A DNA stretch of 30,308 nucleotides from Mesotaenium endlicherianum. Taxonomy: Eukaryota; Streptophyta; Zygnematophyceae; Zygnematales; Mesotaeniaceae. Under the pieces are notes generated by a model. That model was given only the letters and a program-made list of their open reading frames with translations. It made no database searches and was not told where the DNA came from. The translations under genes and the position numbers were made by a program. Location of the stretch: contig WELA01008001.1 in assembly GCA_009602735.1 (NCBI GenBank), positions 332,125 to 362,432 on the forward strand, read 5' to 3'. This document shows positions 30,263 to 30,308 of the stretch, piece after piece. Numbering within the stretch: the first letter of the stretch is position 1; each line of letters begins with the position of its first letter.

Positions 30263-30308
<46 letters not shown>
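30263..30308 (+). repeat. (CT)n microsatellite running off the window
   Basis: Uninterrupted CT dinucleotides from about 30263 to the last base. Confidence 0.97.

Noticed and set aside
30263..30308. (CT)n run as a possible regulatory GAGA site
   Set aside because: A plain microsatellite cut by the window end; no gene adjacent.

Overview
This is a repeat-rich eukaryotic nuclear window. Three Ty3/gypsy-type LTR retrotransposons, all on the minus strand, fill about 60% of it, and between them lie relics and short exons of host genes. Green-plant lineage is suggested by chromodomain-bearing pol, a primer-binding site close to that of initiator-Met tRNA, spliced genes with TACTAAC-like branch sites, and a plant/HLTF-style HIRAN domain. 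A charophyte alga such as Chara is my guess, not something the sequence proves.

Layout. Element A (1-7684) is the best preserved. In transcription order it has a 772-bp LTR (6913-7684), PBS, gag (5400-6878), a gag-pol -1 frameshift signal (5383-5424), pol with protease-RT-RNaseH-integrase-chromodomain (1615-5331), a hairpin at the pol stop, and a third open reading frame (1-1347) that runs uninterrupted off the window edge. A sits inside the integrase gene of a second, older element C (about 7685-12.3 kb: pol pseudogene, gag, PBS, putative LTR). From 12.4 to 18.9 kb are host-like coding relics: a possible BAH-like exon, a GC-rich exon pair on +, a split HIRAN domain on -, and a 246-codon + exon starting at 18147. 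Element B (19044-26825) is a decayed relative of A with the same gene order including the third ORF. It lies just downstream of the 18147 exon, and more exon-like + strand segments follow at 27.2-28.7 kb. The window ends in a (CT)n run.

How the parts work together. A looks capable of making Gag, Gag-Pol by -1 slippage at TTTAAAA followed by a perfect 10-bp hairpin, and a separate third protein. The third protein has a long coiled coil, a conserved core and an acidic tail, and its ATG in both A and B directly follows a CAG splice acceptor with an upstream (T/C)ACTAAC branch motif. Gag-pol of A and B are nearly identical but the third ORFs agree at only about half of their residues, so this module seems to evolve or be exchanged separately. 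This third-ORF chromovirus organisation is the best candidate for something undescribed. Two single-N positions inside B, each flanked by a short duplication, mean that B's structure must be read with caution.
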